From positions 5,123,314-5,187,313 of the forward strand of contig CP136068.1 in NCBI GenBank assembly GCA_032622095.1: a DNA stretch of 64,000 nucleotides, read 5' to 3'. Each line of letters opens with the position of its first letter. Position 1 is the first letter of the stretch. Under the pieces are notes generated by a model. It saw only the letters and a list, made by a program, of their open reading frames with translations, did not search any database and was not told the DNA's origin. Shown here one piece after another: positions 24,110-36,060 of this stretch. The position numbers and the translations under genes were made by a program. The DNA comes from Siphonodentalium dalli (lineage: Eukaryota > Mollusca > Scaphopoda > Gadilida > Siphonodentaliidae).

Positions 24110-25560
24110 ATTGATCAACTTAATACAGTGTGTATGTCTGTTGAATGTATGGTCATATGCGAGGTGAGTAGGTATACATGGAGTTATTGTATTCATGAAT
24201 GATGTGAATAGTTATACAGTGTGTGAATATATGGTCATGGATGGGATGTCCATAGTGAGATGTATAGGTATATAAGGAGTAGCTGTATGGTGATGTGTGA
24301 GGTGAACATGCTTACAGTGAGTGCCTGTCTGTTCATTGAAGTGGTGTATGGTCATAACGAGAGCAGCTACACTGTCCTGTATGTATATATGGAGTGACTG
24401 TTTGGGTCAGGGGTGGGCTGTACATATGTACATTGGGTGGCTGTATTGTCATGGGTGAGTGTATATGTTGGATGTATGGTAATGGATGGGTGTATGTATA
24501 AATAGGGTGTGGTTGTATGGTTATGGGCAATGTGTATATGTACATGGAATGACTGCACGGTCATTGTTGAAGTGTATATGCATACCTAGAGTACACTTTG
24601 ATGGCCATTGGCGGCTAGTGTATATAGAGAGTGACCTCATGGTGATGGGTGAGATGTATATGTTTATATGAAGGGCCTATTGTATTGTCATTGGTGGTGT
24701 GTACAAGCATACAGTGAATAGCTGAATGCTCATGGAGAGGGTGTATATGTATACAGCGAGTGGCTGAATTGTCACAATGGCAAAATTAATGGTGGGGTGA
24801 ATTGATATACAAGGAGTGACTATGATCACGAATGTGGTTTATGCGTATACAGAGAGAGGCTGAATTGTCATAGGTCAGGTGTATATGCAAGTCTGGAGTG
24901 TATGAATGGCCGTATGCGCGGTACGAGACATTGATATATCTAGATGGCTGTAAGGCCATGTTTGTGAGGTCTATATGTATATACCTGGATGACTCTATGG
25001 TTTTGGGTTGGGTGTATATGTATATCTTGAGTGGTTATATAGCCATGGGTTTCGCAAATATGTATATATACAGGGAATGAGACTGTATGACCACTGGTGA
25101 GGCAAATAGGTATGCAAGAAGTGATGTATGATCATGGATGTAGCGAACATGTATACCAGGAGTGACTATGGTGATCGGTGAGGTGTATACGTATATCTGT
25201 AGTGACTGTATAGCTATGCATGTGGCAAATAAATATACATGGAGTGACTACATGTATATGGCCTATAGTTGGGCGAATAGGTATACAAGAGGTTACTTTG
25301 TGTCCATGTATGTAGTGAATATGTATACAGGTCATGTGAGGTGTAGGAGTATTCCTGGTGTGTATGCATGGTTATTCATGGCTATAGGGCCACGCGTTGT
25401 GTATGGGTAAACCCAATTGTGGCTGTATGGTAATGGGTGAGGTGTATGTCTATACAGCGAGTGGCACACGTCCATTTACGTGGTGTTCATGTATATATGG
25501 AGTGACTGCATGCTCATGTGTGATTTGTACTGGTGCACCTTTATGTGACTATCGCTTTCC
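24110..25560 (+). repeat. Degenerate minisatellite loop (GTGTATATGTATACA-rich)
   Basis: Roughly 30 irregular units of 42-56 bp carry GTGTATATGTATACA, GAGTGGCTGTATGGT and CATGGGTGAG words. It fills the centre of the palindrome at 22842-28604. Tyr/Met-rich or His/Thr-rich frames on both strands are repeat translations. Confidence 0.85.
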
Positions 25561-26100
25561 ACAATAACTCACTGATATTTTAATCGATAGAGGTAATATC
25601 AGAGTGTTCTCCACATTAATTACATGCAATGTGAAGAAAACGGTTTTCCTGACAATAGTTTATAAGTTAATCTATTTTGATGCTAATGGGCCAGAGTAGC
25701 CACATAATATGATACCTTTCAGTTCAGTTTCAACGTTCTGTCCGTTTCCGTTAAAAAACATGGACAGAATCCCAAAAGAGGTGTTCGGCAAAATCCATAC
25801 TGCATCCCTTAAAATGAATTTGTCGTGCCTCATAAGGTTTTCTGGGACAACCATAATATAAGATTAAGTTGTCAGTTGATTAAGTAGCATGTTTAATAAC
25901 CAAGTGACTCAGTGACTCACAATTTGCTACCATTTCGGAACAGCAGAGAATAATGTTCGGAATATAAACTTTTAACCAAATTTGGTTGCCATTTTGCAAG
26001 TCATCTTGAGTAATATTGTCTAAAACACCACACTATGCCATATTTAAGGCATATCAAAATAAAAAGAACCTTTGATACTAAAGATAGTTCCATTTTACTT

Positions 26101-27678
26101 GACAATGAAAGTGTCAATGACACTGTAGCTCAACTTGGAAAGGGAATAATTTCATGTGTTAAAGTCAATGGAGTGATTAGGAATGTGGAAAGTTGAAAGG
26201 CCTAGTTATGCAAAGAGTAAAATCTAAGATGGCCGCTGGCAGCCATGTTTTTTTGCCAAATGACCCCAAAAAGACTCGTTCCCATTTACATGTCATTATT
26301 AACATCCAGTACAAATTTCATGATGATCTGACAAATGATACGACCTGTAGCCTGTGTCAAAGGATTTAGTCATGCAAAGAGTAAAATCCAAGATGGCTGC
26401 TGGCAGCCATGTTTTTTGTCCAAATGACTCCAAAATGAATAATTCCCATCTACATGTCATTGTTAACATCCGTCACAAATTTCATGGAAGATCTGACCAA
26501 AGCTACAACCTGTAGGCCGCGCCAAAGGATTTAGTCATGCAAAGAGTTAAATCCAAGATGGCTTCTGGTGGCCATTTTTTTTGTCCGAATGACCCCAAAA
26601 TGACTCGTTCCCATCTACATGTCAATATTAACATCCATGACAAATTTCATGATGATCAGACGAGCAGTATGACCTGTAGCCCGCGCCAATGGATTGAATT
26701 TTGAAATCCAAAATGTCATTGTTAACATCCATGACACATTTTATGATGATCCGACCAAAGGTACGACATGTAGGCCGTGCCAAAGAATTTAGTCCTGCAA
26801 AGAGTAAATCTAAGATGGCTGCCGGTGGCCATGTTTTTGGGCCGAATGACCCCAAAATTACCTGTTTCCCATCTACATGTCAATGTTAACATTCATGACA
26901 AATTTCATGATGATCAGACCAAAGGTACGACCTGTAGCCCGTGCTAATGGTTTGAATTTTGAAATCCAAGATGGCCACTCGTGGCCATGTTGTTTGTCCG
27001 AATGAACCCAAAACGATTCGATCCCATCTAAATTCCAATTTCAACAGCCGTGACAAATTTCATGATGATCAGACTAAAGGTACGACCTGTAGCCCGTGCT
27101 ATAGGATTTAGTCATACAAAGAGTAAAATCCAAAATGGCTGCTGGCGGCCATGTTTTTTTGCCGAATGACCCCAAAATGACTCGTTCCCATCTACTTGTC
27201 ATTTTTAACATCCATGAAAAAATTTATGATGATCCGACCAAAGGTACGACCTGTAGGCCGTGCCAAAGAATTTATTCATGCAAAGAGTAAATCTAAGATG
27301 GCTGCCGGCGGCCATGTTTTTGGGCCGAATGATCCCAAAATTACTCGTTCCCATCTACATTTCAATGTTAACATCCATGATAAATTTCAAGATGATCAGA
27401 CGAACAGTACGACCTGTAGCCCGTGCTAATGGATTGAATATTGAAATCCAAGATGGCCACTGGCGGCCATGTTTTTTTCCCGAATGAACCCAAAATGACT
27501 CGTTCCCATCTACATGTCAATGTCAACAGCTATGACAAATTTCATAATGATCTGACCTGTAGCCCGTGCTAAAGGAAATTGTTGACGCATCACGCACACA
27601 CAGACGACGGATGACAAAGCCATGGCAATAGCTCAAACTTTACAAAGTAAAGCTCAAACTTTACAAAGTAAAGTTGAG
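26101..27678 (+). mobile_element. Pearl/Helentron-like non-autonomous element, precise TT insertion
   Basis: The left arm of the palindrome (complement of 23712-23738) gives the empty site CATTTTACTTTTAAAAAATG. Here the element lies between CATTTTACTT and TTAAAAATGG, with no base gained or lost among the T residues, so it entered a TT site without duplication. It has a head with a small palindrome (AGTGTCAATGACACT), about nine core units of 150-165 bp, a GACGACGG tract (27603) and a terminal hairpin (CTCAAACTTTAC / GTAAAGTTGAG) with a 24-bp internal duplication. Head TAGCTCAACTT and tail AAGTTGAG are inverted. This matches the known build of Helentron-associated elements of bivalves. Confidence 0.82.
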
Positions 27679-28670
27679 TTAAAAATGGTTCAAACATGAA
27701 AAGTGATTTTTTTTTGCCGAGTTTGATGCTATTTGTGATAGAAAAATCCCATAATTCTGGTAATTTCAGAATAGTAATTAGTAAAAATTAATCAAGGTGC
27801 ATAAGAAATGTTGGTATTCAATGTATATAAGACAGAATAGTCATTTGTGTACATCACCATAACTTATAAGCGGTTGCATGGCACGCTGGGATAATAATTA
27901 CCATTTTCCATATTTTGGCGGCCATTTTGACAGCCATTTTGAGCCAAAGTGACAATTTTGGTACCATTGAGTTCGAATATCAATAAGATATAGAATGCAT
28001 CACCTACATTGCACAGTTCTTCCCACTTCTTGGTGAAATATGACCAGAATCCCAAAGGGATCTTTTGTAAATGTTATACCGCGTTTTGTAAAATCGAATT
28101 TTTTAGTGATCGGAAGGGGTGTGGACCCCACGATCAGCATATTTCATTGCTGCAATGGTCAGTTAATATGCCATATACAAAATAAAGTCACAATTCTCAA
28201 CCAGTTCCAAACCACAGAAACTTATCTTAAAAGTATTAGTAAAAAAACGTAAAAATTCCACTTCCGGTCGCCATTTTGGCGGCCATCTTGGACGGGGAGT
28301 TCCAATTTTGGCACATAAAGATGGCGTTATGTCATAGCTTCACAAAAATGTATACATGTGTATACATATGATGAGATGTTCTCACTATAATTGCATCAAG
28401 CTGACTTATGGGAAAATGGCAGCCATCTTGGACACGCCATCTTGAATTAAACAAAATACTCAAAAGTGGATTTTAGCGGATTTTGGATATGTTATAGAGG
28501 AGAGCTTCCTCTTCAAAATGGTATAAAAACGAACTTAGTCCGAATTTTTTCTAGGTTGACCCTAAAATTTGAGTTTATCGACCAGACTAATATGACTGCA
28601 TTCGCATATGGTCTAATGGAATTTCGTCAGAATTTGCACCATTACGAAAAATCATGATATCTCAAAAATA

Positions 28671-29397
28671 CTGCATGACGTAGGTTAGATTGTTAAAACT
28701 GCCATAATATCAGTCTAATTTGTATTTTTTCGATGTAGGATAGTTGCCTAGCAACGGTTGCCAAGGAAGGACCTGCCGCGATGTCTACACATCTGAAAAT
28801 GATTAATAGTGTATAAGGAATCTGTGCCAAGTTTCATAGTGTTATCACCATTTGCACAATTGTTACGTCAAACGCCAGGACTATTATGTGGTATTTTTGC
28901 CTTTCAGACACTCAAAGCCATGGCATACGTTTTAGGGGGTAGTGTTATGTTTCCGGCCATAAAATCTTAAGGATGGTGATGGTTCGATATATATCATCAC
29001 TTTCCTGTTCTGAACTAACCACTGTTCTAGTATAATGGTTCATATTTTAGCTCATTGTCGTCTGAATATCTTTACTCGCGCTCTTTTGTTAAGACAATTT
29101 TGAATCCCCATGCGATTTATATGCTCTCTTCGCCAATAAATATCATCACAATTATGGAATATCGACTGTTAGTAAGCTCTAGCATCAATTACGCATATCT
29201 ATCTACACCTGCTCCATGATGGACGGATATGTGCGAAGATTGAGTCCATAAATTAGCCTACATATGACTGCATTCGCATATGGTCGAATGGAATTTCGTC
29301 AGAATTTGCACCATTATGAAAAATCATGATATCTCGAAAAGCTCAACTCGGATTCTAGGGGAGTTTTGCCAAGTTGTTCATAAACATGTTCTTATTG
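28671..29397 (+). repeat. Segment S, second copy (uninterrupted)
   Basis: 727 bp nearly identical to 21124-22841 minus its two insertions. It directly follows the palindrome and ends at the same GTTCTTATTG, after which ATCCCTGAAAAATTCAGC continues the outer element. Confidence 0.93.
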
Positions 29398-29459
29398 ATC
29401 CCTGAAAAATTCAGCTTTCCCGGATTTTTTGCACTAGTAAAACGTAATGTGCCTGGACT

Positions 29460-30436
29460 ACAGGTGTTGAATACTTTGTCGGTGTGAGCGACCTAGATTT
29501 ATCAGGCAAAGAAATGGAAACTAGTCCAGATCATTAAGGACGTGGCAAATCAGAATATGTTATCAGGTAATTGTTCTAATATGGCTATTCGGCGCACCTA
29601 CGGTAACGGCCATTATCGGCGCTAAGTCAGTGTCAAATGGATTTCGAAATGCCACATATTAATAGTGGGTTTTCGTACTTCCAGAAGGATACGAGCAATG
29701 GTATGCGTTTTGATACATTTTAAGTTGAACTAATATATGGTTTGTGTATAGTTTCGTCCATACATATCGATATTATGACAAAAAGTTGAAATTTGTATGT
29801 GAAAATATCGAATTTGTTTCAATTTCTGGCCTCCAGTTTAGCTTCCATCTTGACCTTGAGTATCAACTGCTAAACTCAAATGAATATTTCATATCAATAT
29901 TCCATATCAACATATAATGGTGGGTAGAATTCGCGAAACAATAATGCCCATCGTAAGAAAGTAAAGGAATGTAGGCGTGTTTTCAAATATTGGTCGCCAT
30001 TCTAGCATGGGATGTAAGGAAATTACTTCACCACAGTATTTCCAACTCAGCTGTAAGCATGGGTGGAGTTGTCTCGATAATAATGCCCAATGATGTGAAT
30101 ATGAGGGATTTTCTGTGATTTTTCTAAATCTGTCCGCCATTGTGGGTGCCATTTTGGATTTGGGGAACTTTTATTGGATGCAATATAAGGACAGTTCTTC
30201 GACTCAGTGTTCCCAACTCACAATAATAAGCAGGTGTGGAGTTGTCGTGACAATAACTCTCACTGATGTTAAAATCAGCAATTTTTGGCAATTTTTCTAT
30301 TTCTGGTGGCCACGTACCATCTTGGATTTGGGTGAATATTCCCCTACTCAGGTAAAAGAGGAATCCTAATTCGAGTATCTCCTTCACATAATACGCATGG
30401 GTTTTGGTATGATAGCAACGGGTATCTCCTGCACAT
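29460..30436. repeat. Degenerate repeats with CATTTTGGATT words
   Basis: 29460-29800 is unremarkable. From about 29830 to 30360 three to four loose units of 150-200 bp share CAACTC, CAGGTGTGGAGTTGTC, and GCCATTTTGGATTTGG-like words. The 150-codon minus frame at 30124-30576 crosses these repeats and a mobile-element boundary and is not a credible gene. Confidence 0.5.
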
Positions 30437-30439
30437 ATA

Positions 30440-30482
30440 TAAGGATTAACTGTCATGTGGACTGTTTTTATGGAGATGTAAC
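30440..30482. repeat. Inverted repeat A, left
   Basis: AGGATTAACTGTCATGTGG and CTGTTTTTATGGAGATGTAA are matched almost perfectly, inverted, at 51187-51233, 20.7 kb away. The pair brackets the second CCCAAGAG element and the giant insertion. Confidence 0.9.
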
Positions 30483-30490
30483 CGTGAGGT

Positions 30491-30535
30491 AAGTGGTCAT
30501 CATAACTTGTGTAAAACCCGAAGTTATGACCACTT
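30491..30535. other. Small hairpin
   Basis: AAGTGGTCATCATAACTT and AAGTTATGACCACTT form an imperfect stem immediately before the CCCAAGAG terminus. The core AAGTGGTCA also occurs in the MITE at 46135-46263. Confidence 0.6.
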
Positions 30536-31312
30536 CCCAAGAGAAAATGAGACCAAAATTTCAGTGAAATTACCAAATTTTGGTGTTATTTCACCATTTC
30601 AGTGAATTTCACTGAAATTTCAGTGAAATTTCACTGAAATTTATTTTAACTTTTCCAGTTAATTTCACTAAAATTTCACTCAAATGATAAAATAGTTTTC
30701 AGTGAGATTTTGAGTACTAAATTTTCAGTTTTAAATATAAAATTAATTCACTAAAAAATGATAAAACAATTTTCAGTGAGATTTTGAGTACTTTTCATTT
30801 TAAATATAAAATTTCACTAAAAAATGATCAAATAGTTTTCAGTGAGATTTTGAGTACTTTTCAGTTTTAAATTTTTAATTTTACATCATTATATAGTTTT
30901 ATTATTGTCTTGGTGGACAAAAGAAAAAAGTATAAAATTGTGTTTTCAATTCTATCTTAAAGAAGTGTGTCTACATGGAAATATGGACCCCCAAATGTGA
31001 ACAGCATGCAGTATATATTTAGTATACAGAGAATGGCTTCCAGTAAAGGGATATTATAATCATGCATATGAAATTTTTATTTATCAATGGGCCACATTTT
31101 TCCATTATCGGTAAGTTCGTGTCCATATATTATCACAATTAAAGACTATATATATCTTGTGCGGATGCAATTTTCAATTACTCAAATGAGAGGATTTGCT
31201 AAAATACAGGTAAAAATAGAGTGAATGTCAGCGGACATTGGTAGTGACAAATACTCGCCATTTTCTGACGTGTACGGTAAAGAAACATCTGATTCAGAGC
31301 GTCCCTCATCAC
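30536..31312 (-). mobile_element. CCCAAGAG element, copy 2, left portion
   Basis: It begins with the 14-bp terminus CCCAAGAGAAAATG and aligns, inverted, with 5462 back to about 3695 of copy 1, lacking the 962-bp PIF-like insertion. It includes the 70-bp subterminal units and the start of the Cys-rich reading frame. It stops at 31312 within CTCATCAC where the giant insertion starts; the continuation is at 50449. Confidence 0.9.
31225..31312 (+). pseudogene. Cys-rich element protein, 5' part (copy 2), split by the giant insertion
   Basis: ATG at 31225, preceded in frame by TGA, opens a reading frame beginning MSADIGSDKYSPFSDVYGK and rich in Ser/Asp. After about 29 codons it is cut by the 18.7-kb insertion. 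The same codons precede the break in copy 1, so the ATG and frame are conserved. Regulation is not visible. Confidence 0.6.
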
Positions 31313-33000
31313 CAGGGTTGGGGTAATCGTAATCAGTAATCTTAATCAAAGCAATCGATTACACAATTTGGAGTAATCGTCTGTAATCAGTAATCATGAC
31401 ATTTCTTGATTACAAGTAATCGTAATCGATTACTTTCAAATGTACCTGTAATCATGATTACATTTTGATTACTTTTTGATTTCTTTTACTAAAATATCCA
31501 TATGGATGGCTATTGGATATTCATTGTCTCATAATGTGGTACTGTGGAGTGTGCAAAGATACAAACAACATGTTAGAAAGTTAGTACAATTTTCTCATGT
31601 GTTATGTTAGTGGTACAGTGTGTATGTACATTCTGGCAGTGGACACAGATAACAACACACAATTGTTGAATACACCATGGATGGCAATAAACTTGTGATA
31701 CAGACAATGAAATGTTCTAATATGAATAAATAGGCTAGCCGACTTCAATTTAGGATTAAATTGAGTAGAGTCACACTGGTACAATAGGGCTAATTAACTG
31801 AACAAAGCAGGTGTGATGTACATCGGTAGACCTAATTAGCTGGTTTGTCATTTACTGCACTCATGGAGTTAAGCCTCATTTAATCCTCATCAGGATTAAC
31901 AACGGATGATCATCAAATAAATCTTAGTGTCATCTTCATTGTGTTGAGTATTGAATCAAAGAGAACATGCAAATAATTTATAATTGCTTCTGATGATATT
32001 TTCATAAATAGTATGCGTTAGTTTGAATGCATGTAAGAAAATTTAAAATATATTAAAATATATTTACATAAATAAATACACATAAAACATAATGTATTCC
32101 CAATAAGTTGGTGCATAACTTCATAATGAAACCTTTCCAATATAGTCTAGGCTGTGCTGGGGGGTGATCGTCGCACATCGGGGGAATTTATGCGACCATC
32201 ATTTTCTTATGGGAAAATTACTCTAGTTTTCGAATTCAGAGGGCGCCGAGCCGAGATAGGTGTCAAATTATAATTTTTCACTATGTTTCATAGGGTACCC
32301 TACCTAAAAAATGACATATTTTCAGAGGTTAACAGGCATTAGCCAACTGGTTAACAGGGCATCAACATCGGAAAGATTGTAAACATATTTGCAAATTATG
32401 GAACGAATATGACACTTAATCAGATTCAACATCGTTTTCATGTTTTCGTTCTGATTTCGTGACGTCATGGTAAAATATGTAGCGTGACGCGTCAAACATT
32501 CATGGCGATTCAGACAAAGTGTTGTGCGTCAACTCTGTGCAAAGATAGCATATCTGTTGAATTCTTCCAAGTTATATATTTTTGGAAATGGAAGGGTACC
32601 CCCTATATAATGATGTTCATACTTACATTATATCTTTCCAAGTATTGACATAATAGACAAAAACTTAACCCTCCCCCAATTTCACAAATAACCACATATA
32701 TGTGCCCATGCAGTTTGTGTCCACCAAATAAATTGACAATGCACAGTTTACCTTTTCATGTTGTGTAGAATCATACGGCGACACTGATAATGTAAAACAT
32801 CGTTCAAATCCTAGATTAGGAAGGTAATAAAATCCAACATGGCGTCCAAGATGGCCGCCAATTTTTATATTGACACTCTATACACCAGATGTATGGTAAC
32901 CGGACTAGATCATCGCGAGTGCTTTATGTAATATGGCCTTGTCTTGGATGGAGTCTGTATCTTAATACGTATAAGGCAATTGGCGACGTAAAACCGATGA
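31313..33000 (+). repeat. Left arm of the giant insertion
   Basis: 31313-31480 is a GTAATC/GATTAC-rich terminus. 31480-32140 has no clear counterpart in the right arm. From 32143 (AGTCTAGGCTGTGCTGGGGG) to 32922 it matches the right arm inverted, through GGTTAACAGGCATTAGCCAA and TCTAGATTAGGAAGG-like sequence. Beyond 32922 it matches the older copy at 44080-44880 instead. Confidence 0.85.
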
Positions 33001-33208
33001 TGAAGACCAAAATGGCCGCCAAAATAAACAGAACTGTTCCGATAAAACGACCAACTTCTGAGTTGCAATAAAATCACATGGTATGACTGTTGTAGCTTTT
33101 TTGTTCGTACATATATGTCATTGTGTCCAACATGATCCGTATCTGAAGAAACTAGGGACATTAAGATAGTAACTGTTCATTAATTTATCGAAATAACTAC
33201 ATCATATA

Positions 33209-33406
33209 ATGTCAAATTGCCTAAATAGGACCGAATTTCAAACTGACATCCAATCATTTGATGGTATATATGTCAATGTTCTGCTACACGATGCTACAAC
33301 TGCAAACATCCACATTAGTATAGCAATAATGGAAGCCACAATGCCGATTAAAACATGCCTATGCAGTGTATGCACTAATAGTTATATATTCAATTATCAA
33401 TAAATA
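33209..33406 (+). pseudogene. Weak coding signal shared with the older copy at 44.1 kb
   Basis: A 64-codon frame starts MSNCLNRTEFQTDI and contains MEATMPIK before the stop. The complement of 44098-44270 aligns at nucleotide level and, in two frames, at protein level (MPNC..FQPDI and IEATMPTK). A 4-bp difference shifts the frame between the copies, while other gaps are multiples of three. That could be a decayed C-terminal exon or chance. No family is recognised. Confidence 0.3.
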
Positions 33407-33410
33407 AAGG

Positions 33411-33745
33411 AGTTTTTCCATGCTAGTAGCACATTAGACCCGCAATCGTAAACCGTCCGGAGATAACGGACCTACAATAATTGCGGATATTTTGTTTATA
33501 CGAAAATGTTGGCCAACTGTGTTCACATTACCCCGCTAATGTCTTCAACTGCTTACCATGGTAGTTGGTTTCTACGTTCAAAGAAGCGATGTTCCAATGT
33601 AATAACGGACAATAATCACCAGCAATTTAGACCGAACTAAAACTGTTTTCTCTACATTTCCTCGGGATGCCACCCCGCACGGAAATGGGTGTTTACACAA
33701 GCAGTTCTAATTCGTATTTGTTTAGTACTTCTCAACTCTGAAGAT
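33411..33745. other. Unannotated stretch
   Basis: No repeat or coding signal seen between the left arm and the pearl-like element. Confidence 0.4.
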
Positions 33746-33748
33746 TTA

Positions 33749-36056
33749 GATAATGAAAGTGTCAATGACACTGTAGCTCAACTTAGGTAGGGGAATAATT
33801 TAATGGTTCACAGTAAATGGAGGAATAGGAAAGGTGCTAATTGAAATGTCTAACCTGCGCCAAAGGATTTAGTGATGCAAAGAGTAAAATACAAGATGGC
33901 TGCTGGTGGCCATTTTTTTTGGCCAATTGACCCCAAAAGGACTCGTTCCCATCTATGTATAATTGTTAACATCCATGACAAATTTTATGAAGATCTGACC
34001 AAAGCTACGACCTACAAATTTCATGATGATCAGACGAACAGTACGACCTGTAGACCGCGCCAATAGATTGAATTTTGAAATCCAAGATAGCCGCTGGCAG
34101 CCATGTTTTTTGGCCGAATGACCCCACAATGATTCGTTCCCATCTACATGTCAATGTCAACATTCATGACAAATTTCATAATGATTAGAACAAAGGTACA
34201 ACCTGTAGCCCGTGCCAAAGGATTTAGTCATGCAAAGAGTAAAATCCAAGATGGCTGCTGGCGGCCATGTTTTTTGGCCGAACGACTCCAAAATCACTCG
34301 TTCCCATCTACATGTCAGTGTTAACATCCATGACAAATTTAATAAAGATCAGACCAAAGGTATGACCTGTAGCCCATGCCAAAGGATTTAGTCATGCAAA
34401 GAGTAAAATGCTGGTGGCCATGTTTTTTGACCGAATGACCCCAAAACGACTCGTTCCCATCTACATGTCATTGTTATAATTCATGACAAATTTCATGACC
34501 ATCTGACCAAAGGTACGACCTGTAGCCCGCACCAAAGGATTTAGTCATGCAAAGAGTAAAATCCAAGATTGCTGCTGGTGGCCATGTTTTTTGACCGAAT
34601 GACCCCAAAACGACTCGATCCCATCTACATGTCATTGTTATCATTCATGACAAATTTCATGATGATCAGACGAACAGTACGACCTGTAGCCCGCGCCAAT
34701 GGATTGAATTTTGAAATCCAAGATGGCCACCAGCGGCCATGTTTTTTGGCCGAATGACCCCACAATGATTCGTTCCCATCTACATGTCAATGTCAACGTT
34801 CATGACAAATTTTATAAAGATTAGACCAAAGGCAACCTATAGCCCGCGCCAAAGGATTTAGTCATGCAAAGAGTATAATCCAAGATGGCTGCTGGCAGCC
34901 ATGTTTTTTGGCCGAACAACCCCAAAATCACTCGTTCCCATCTACATGTCATTATTAACATCAATGACAAATTCATGATGATCAGACGAACAGTACGACC
35001 TGTAGCCTGCGCCAATGGATTGAATCTTGAAATCCAAGATGGCTGCCAGCGGCCAAGTTTTTTGGCCGAATGACCCCAAAATGACTCGTTCCCATCTAAA
35101 TGTCAATGTCAACATTCATGACAAATTTCATAAAGATCAGACCAAAGGTACGACCTGTAGCCTGCGCCAAAGGATTTAGTCATGCAAATAGTAAAATCCA
35201 AGATGGCTGCTGGCGGCCATGTTTTTCAGCCGAACGACCCCAAAAAGACTCGTTCCCATCTACATGTCATTGTTAACATCCATGACAAATTTCATGATGA
35301 TCTGACAAAAGATACGACCTGTAGCCCGCACCAAAGGATTTAGTCATGCAAAGAGTAAAATCCAAGATGGCTGCTGGCGGCCATGTTTATTGGCCGAACG
35401 ACCCCAAAATCACTCGTTCCCATCTACATGTCAATATTAACATCCATGACAAATTTCATGATGATCAGACGAACAGTACGACATGTAGCCCGCGCCAATG
35501 GATTGAATTTTGAAATCTAAGATGGCCACCAGCGGCCATGTTTTTTGGCCGAATGACCCCACAATGATTCGTTCCCATCTACATGTCAATGTCAACTTTC
35601 ATGACAAATTTCATAAAGATTAGACCAAAGGTACAACCTGTAGCCCGCGCCAAAGGATTTAGTCATGCAAAGAGTAAAATCCAAGATGGCTGCTGGCGGC
35701 CATGTTTATTGGCCGAACGACCCCAAAATGACTCGTTCCCATCTACATGTCAATATTAACATCAATGACAAATTTCATGATGATCAGACGAACAGTACGA
35801 CCTGTAGGCCGCGCCAATGGATTGAATCTTGAAATCCAAGATGGCTGCCAGTGGCCATGTTTTTTGACCGAATGACCCCAAAATGACTCGTTCCCATCTA
35901 CATGTCAATGTCAACATTCATGACAAATTTCATGAAGATCAGACCAAAGGTACAACCTGTAGCCCGCGCCAAAGGAAATTGTTGACGGACACACGCACAC
36001 ACGGACGACGGACGCCAAACCATGGCAATAGCTCAAACTTACAAAAGTAAGTTGAG
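33749..36056 (+). mobile_element. Pearl/Helentron-like element, complete, about 14 core units
   Basis: The head GATAATGAAAGTGTCAATGA with CTGTAGCTCAACTT is followed by alternating core units: a 164-bp type with GGATTTAGTCATGCAAAGAG and a roughly 155-bp type with TGGATTGAATTTTGAAATCC. It ends with GTTGACGGACACACGCACAC, GGACGACGGACGCC, and the tail hairpin closing in GTTGAG at 36056. A second element of the same family follows directly. MAAGG-like frames are repeat translations. Confidence 0.88.
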
Positions 36057-36060
36057 CTAA

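Larger units (their letters stand above)
22842..28604. mobile_element. 5.8-kb palindrome with minisatellite loop, interrupted by a Helentron-like element
   Basis: The ends read CGAATGCAGTCATATTAGTC and its complement. The arms align from 22842 to about 24115 and from 28604 back to about 25675; the right arm holds the 26101-27678 insertion. Shared marks are TCCAAGATGGCTGCCATTTT, CGGAAGGGGTGTGGACCCCA (28110, complement at 23310) and GGGCAGAACGTTGAAACG (24043, complement at 25730). The loop is the minisatellite at 24110-25560. Without the insertion it is about 4.2 kb. The build resembles foldback transposons; arm frames are not conserved between arms. Confidence 0.85.
16867..29459. mobile_element. 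12.6-kb nested palindrome complex bounded by inverted ends
   Basis: The outer ends are AGTCCAGGCACATTA (16867) and TAATGTGCCTGGACT (to 29459), followed inward by ATCCGGGAAAGCTGA and TCAGCTTTCCCGGAT. Inverted similarity continues, e.g. CGGAGTTGAGCTTT at 16986 against AAAAGCTCAACTCGG at 22777 and 29337, and CATAACCCTACCCCCTAAAC at 17369 against the complement near 21995. I read this as an older foldback-type element (16867-22841 plus 29398-29459) with a second palindrome and a duplicated segment inserted at 22842-29397. No transposase is visible. Confidence 0.68.

Noticed and set aside
24333-25410. Tyr/Met-rich and His/Thr-rich frames on both strands
   Set aside because: Translations of the GTGTATATGTATACA minisatellite.
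26628-27487. Open frames with MAAGGHVF or similar in the pearl-like arrays (also at 34-38, 56 and 63 kb)
   Set aside because: They are translations of the 150-165-bp tandem unit, occur on both strands, and shift with unit indels.
30124-30576. 150-codon minus frame, the longest in the window
   Set aside because: It crosses degenerate repeats, inverted repeat A, a hairpin and the start of the CCCAAGAG element; no protein would be expected to span these.
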